Part shown: piece by piece, positions 42,431 through 43,398 of the stretch | How positions within the stretch are numbered: position 1 is the stretch's first letter | Layout: each line of letters opens with the position of its first letter | Origin: Candidatus Obscuribacterales bacterium | GTDB lineage: Bacteria > Cyanobacteriota > Vampirovibrionia > Obscuribacterales > Obscuribacteraceae | DNA length: 43,398 nucleotides | Assembly (NCBI GenBank): GCA_019747875.1 | Contig: JAIEQI010000197.1 | Location: 1-43,398 of the forward strand | Reading direction: 5' to 3' | Position numbers and translations under genes: made by a program | Notes under the pieces: model-generated | What the model was told of the DNA's origin: nothing | The model's database searches: none | Seen by the model: only the letters and a program-made list of their open reading frames with translations

Positions 42431-43084
42431 ATGCAAGGAAAATCAATCATCTTCGTTTGCTCACTCATAGCAGCAGGGCTTAGTTTAACCGCACTCAGCT
42501 CAGCTTCCGCCCGTTATGAAGAACCCAAGTGGTCCATTGTCAGAAAAGACGATCAATTTGAAATTAGAAAATACCCGCGCTTGGTAGCTGCTTCAGTCAC
42601 CGTGAATGGTGTCACAGACCGAGCAGCCAACAGCGCCTTCTCTATTCTCGCCGGCTACATATTCGGGAAGAACAGCGGCAGAAAGAAGATTGAGATGACG
42701 ACTCCAGTGACACAAGAGACAGGCTCTACGAAGATCGCGATGACCGTGCCGGTAACAACCAGTATTAACCAGGACAGCCTGACGATGAAATTCTACATGC
42801 CTGCCCAGTACGAACTCGAGACACTACCAGAAGCACACGACAAGCGTATCAAGTTCGCAGTGCTCGCTCCGCAGTTGTACGCAACGGTCCGTTTTTCAGG
42901 AAGAGCAAAAGAGGCAAGTATATCCAAGCACACTCAGGAATTGAAGGACTACCTCAACACCCACGGACTAGTCGCGACTGGTGAACCTGTAGTGGCCTTT
43001 TACAATCCGCCTTGGACGCCGCCATTCCTTCGTAGAAACGAAGTCTGGCTACCGATACGCGAAGCGGTCGAGAAGAAAAGTTGA
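42431..43084 (+). CDS. SOUL-family heme-binding protein, secreted
   Basis: A 217-residue protein of the SOUL/HBP family, with an N-terminal signal peptide (FVCSLIAAGLSLTALSSASA). Conserved SOUL segments: FEIRKYPRLVAASVTV, LAGYIFGKNSGRKKIEMT, PVTQETGSTKIAMTVPV, FYMPAQYELETLP and the closing FYNPPWTPPFLRRNEVWLP. Family members bind heme or related tetrapyrroles, but the axial ligand is not conserved and heme binding here is inferred. It follows the SDR gene by 52 bp and may be co-transcribed. It ends in TGA. Confidence 0.9.
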   Translation: MQGKSIIFVCSLIAAGLSLTALSSASARYEEPKWSIVRKDDQFEIRKYPRLVAASVTVNGVTDRAANSAFSILAGYIFGKNSGRKKIEMTTPVTQETGSTKIAMTVPVTTSINQDSLTMKFYMPAQYELETLPEAHDKRIKFAVLAPQLYATVRFSGRAKEASISKHTQELKDYLNTHGLVATGEPVVAFYNPPWTPPFLRRNEVWLPIREAVEKKS

Positions 43085-43395
43085 GTTGGCGCCACTAACA
43101 TAGTTGAACCTGTAACGAACTTCTTTGCCGTCCAACAAGCAACGAGAAACGTAAACGTCGCTTCCGTCAGAATCAATAGACAACAAAGTAACCTGTTACA
43201 TAACCGTTCCTTATTCAACTTGAAGACATCCCGGTCTCAAGAGGCACTTTTAGCTTTTGTATCTGACAATCGCATGTCTCAATCTTAAAGACTTTTACGA
43301 AGATAGAGTTGGAAGGGATTCTATGATGTTCCCCCCAGCAAGTAGACATTAACTTGGCAGAAACCGCTCCTAATGACACAATAGGAGCATCTGCT
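43085..43395. other. Intergenic region and possible start of the next gene
   Basis: Nothing recognisable for 300 bp. The last bases, taggagcatctgct before ATG at 43396, are a good ribosome binding site, so a new plus-strand gene probably begins at the window edge. Confidence 0.5.
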
Positions 43396-43398
43396 ATG

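Noticed and set aside
1..43398. CRISPR arrays, insertion sequences, rRNA
   Set aside because: No regularly spaced direct repeats with unique spacers, no transposase or terminal inverted repeats, and no rRNA sequence were recognised on either strand.

Overview
The window looks like a chromosomal piece of a bacterium related to Candidatus Obscuribacter (Vampirovibrionia/Melainabacteria, the non-photosynthetic sister group of Cyanobacteria). This is an inference from gene style: several membrane-anchored Ser/Thr kinases with degenerate motifs, large TPR and coiled-coil proteins, many secreted proteins of unknown function, small double-glycine-leader peptides and moderate GC. No rRNA or other taxonomic anchor is present. 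Gene density is ordinary. Most genes stand alone or in pairs, and the clear operons are the 8.7-10.7 kb oxygenase cluster and the 31.3-33.7 kb aromatic amino acid cluster.

Layout. 0-2.3 kb: a hypothetical protein, a GG-leader peptide carrying a VCBS-like module, and a coiled-coil membrane protein with 14-residue repeats. 2.4-6.3 kb: two translationally overlapping membrane Ser/Thr kinase paralogues, each with altered catalytic motifs. 6.4-8.4 kb: a secreted protein, then a membrane-bound coiled-coil/SRPBCC protein. 8.7-10.7 kb: a compact minus-strand operon with a PaaA-like diiron subunit, a degenerate PaaC-like subunit, a BoxA-like 2[4Fe-4S] ferredoxin and a small unknown protein. 11-16.3 kb: a trypsin-like protease, an EF-hand protein, a TPR protein with a duplicated unknown N-terminal domain, and a GG-leader peptide. 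16.7-23 kb: a lipoprotein, a third kinase with a probable leaderless mRNA, a BPL_N/NlpC-P60 fusion and a sacsin-type ATPase. 23-28.7 kb: an 11-residue-repeat secreted protein, an SH3b-like secreted protein, a Yip1-like protein, and a VirB4-like protein without a Walker A motif. 28.7-29.7 kb: a tandem duplication, each copy holding a conserved hairpin and a GG-leader peptide. 29.7-33.7 kb: a POT peptide transporter, a prephenate dehydrogenase-prephenate dehydratase fusion and a type I DAHP synthase. 34-36.2 kb: the amber locus described below. 36.6-43.4 kb: a DUF4870 protein, hypothetical secreted or membrane proteins, a FecR-like protein, an SDR-DUF2867 protein and a SOUL protein.

The most important locus is 33.93-36.16 kb. 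It holds (i) a well-folded tRNA whose anticodon is CUA, the complement of the amber codon UAG, with the body of a tRNA-Lys; (ii) a lysyl-tRNA synthetase homologue whose class II motifs are intact but whose amino-acid pocket and anticodon-contact residues differ from ordinary LysRS, including four cysteines at normally non-Cys positions; and (iii) between them, a small ORF with a good ribosome binding site and five in-frame TAG codons but no TAA or TGA, three of the TAGs following Phe-Thr and two of them lying in a 75-bp tandem repeat. Together they suggest a self-contained natural genetic-code-expansion cassette: an orthogonal synthetase/tRNA pair plus a UAG-bearing substrate gene. More than a dozen genes in the window end in TAG, so any UAG decoding must be partial, inducible or context-dependent.

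Secondary themes are a family of GG-leader peptides sharing an RKALPK-type leader, and an unassigned diiron oxygenase operon that mixes phenylacetyl-CoA-oxygenase-like subunits with a benzoyl-CoA-oxygenase-like ferredoxin.
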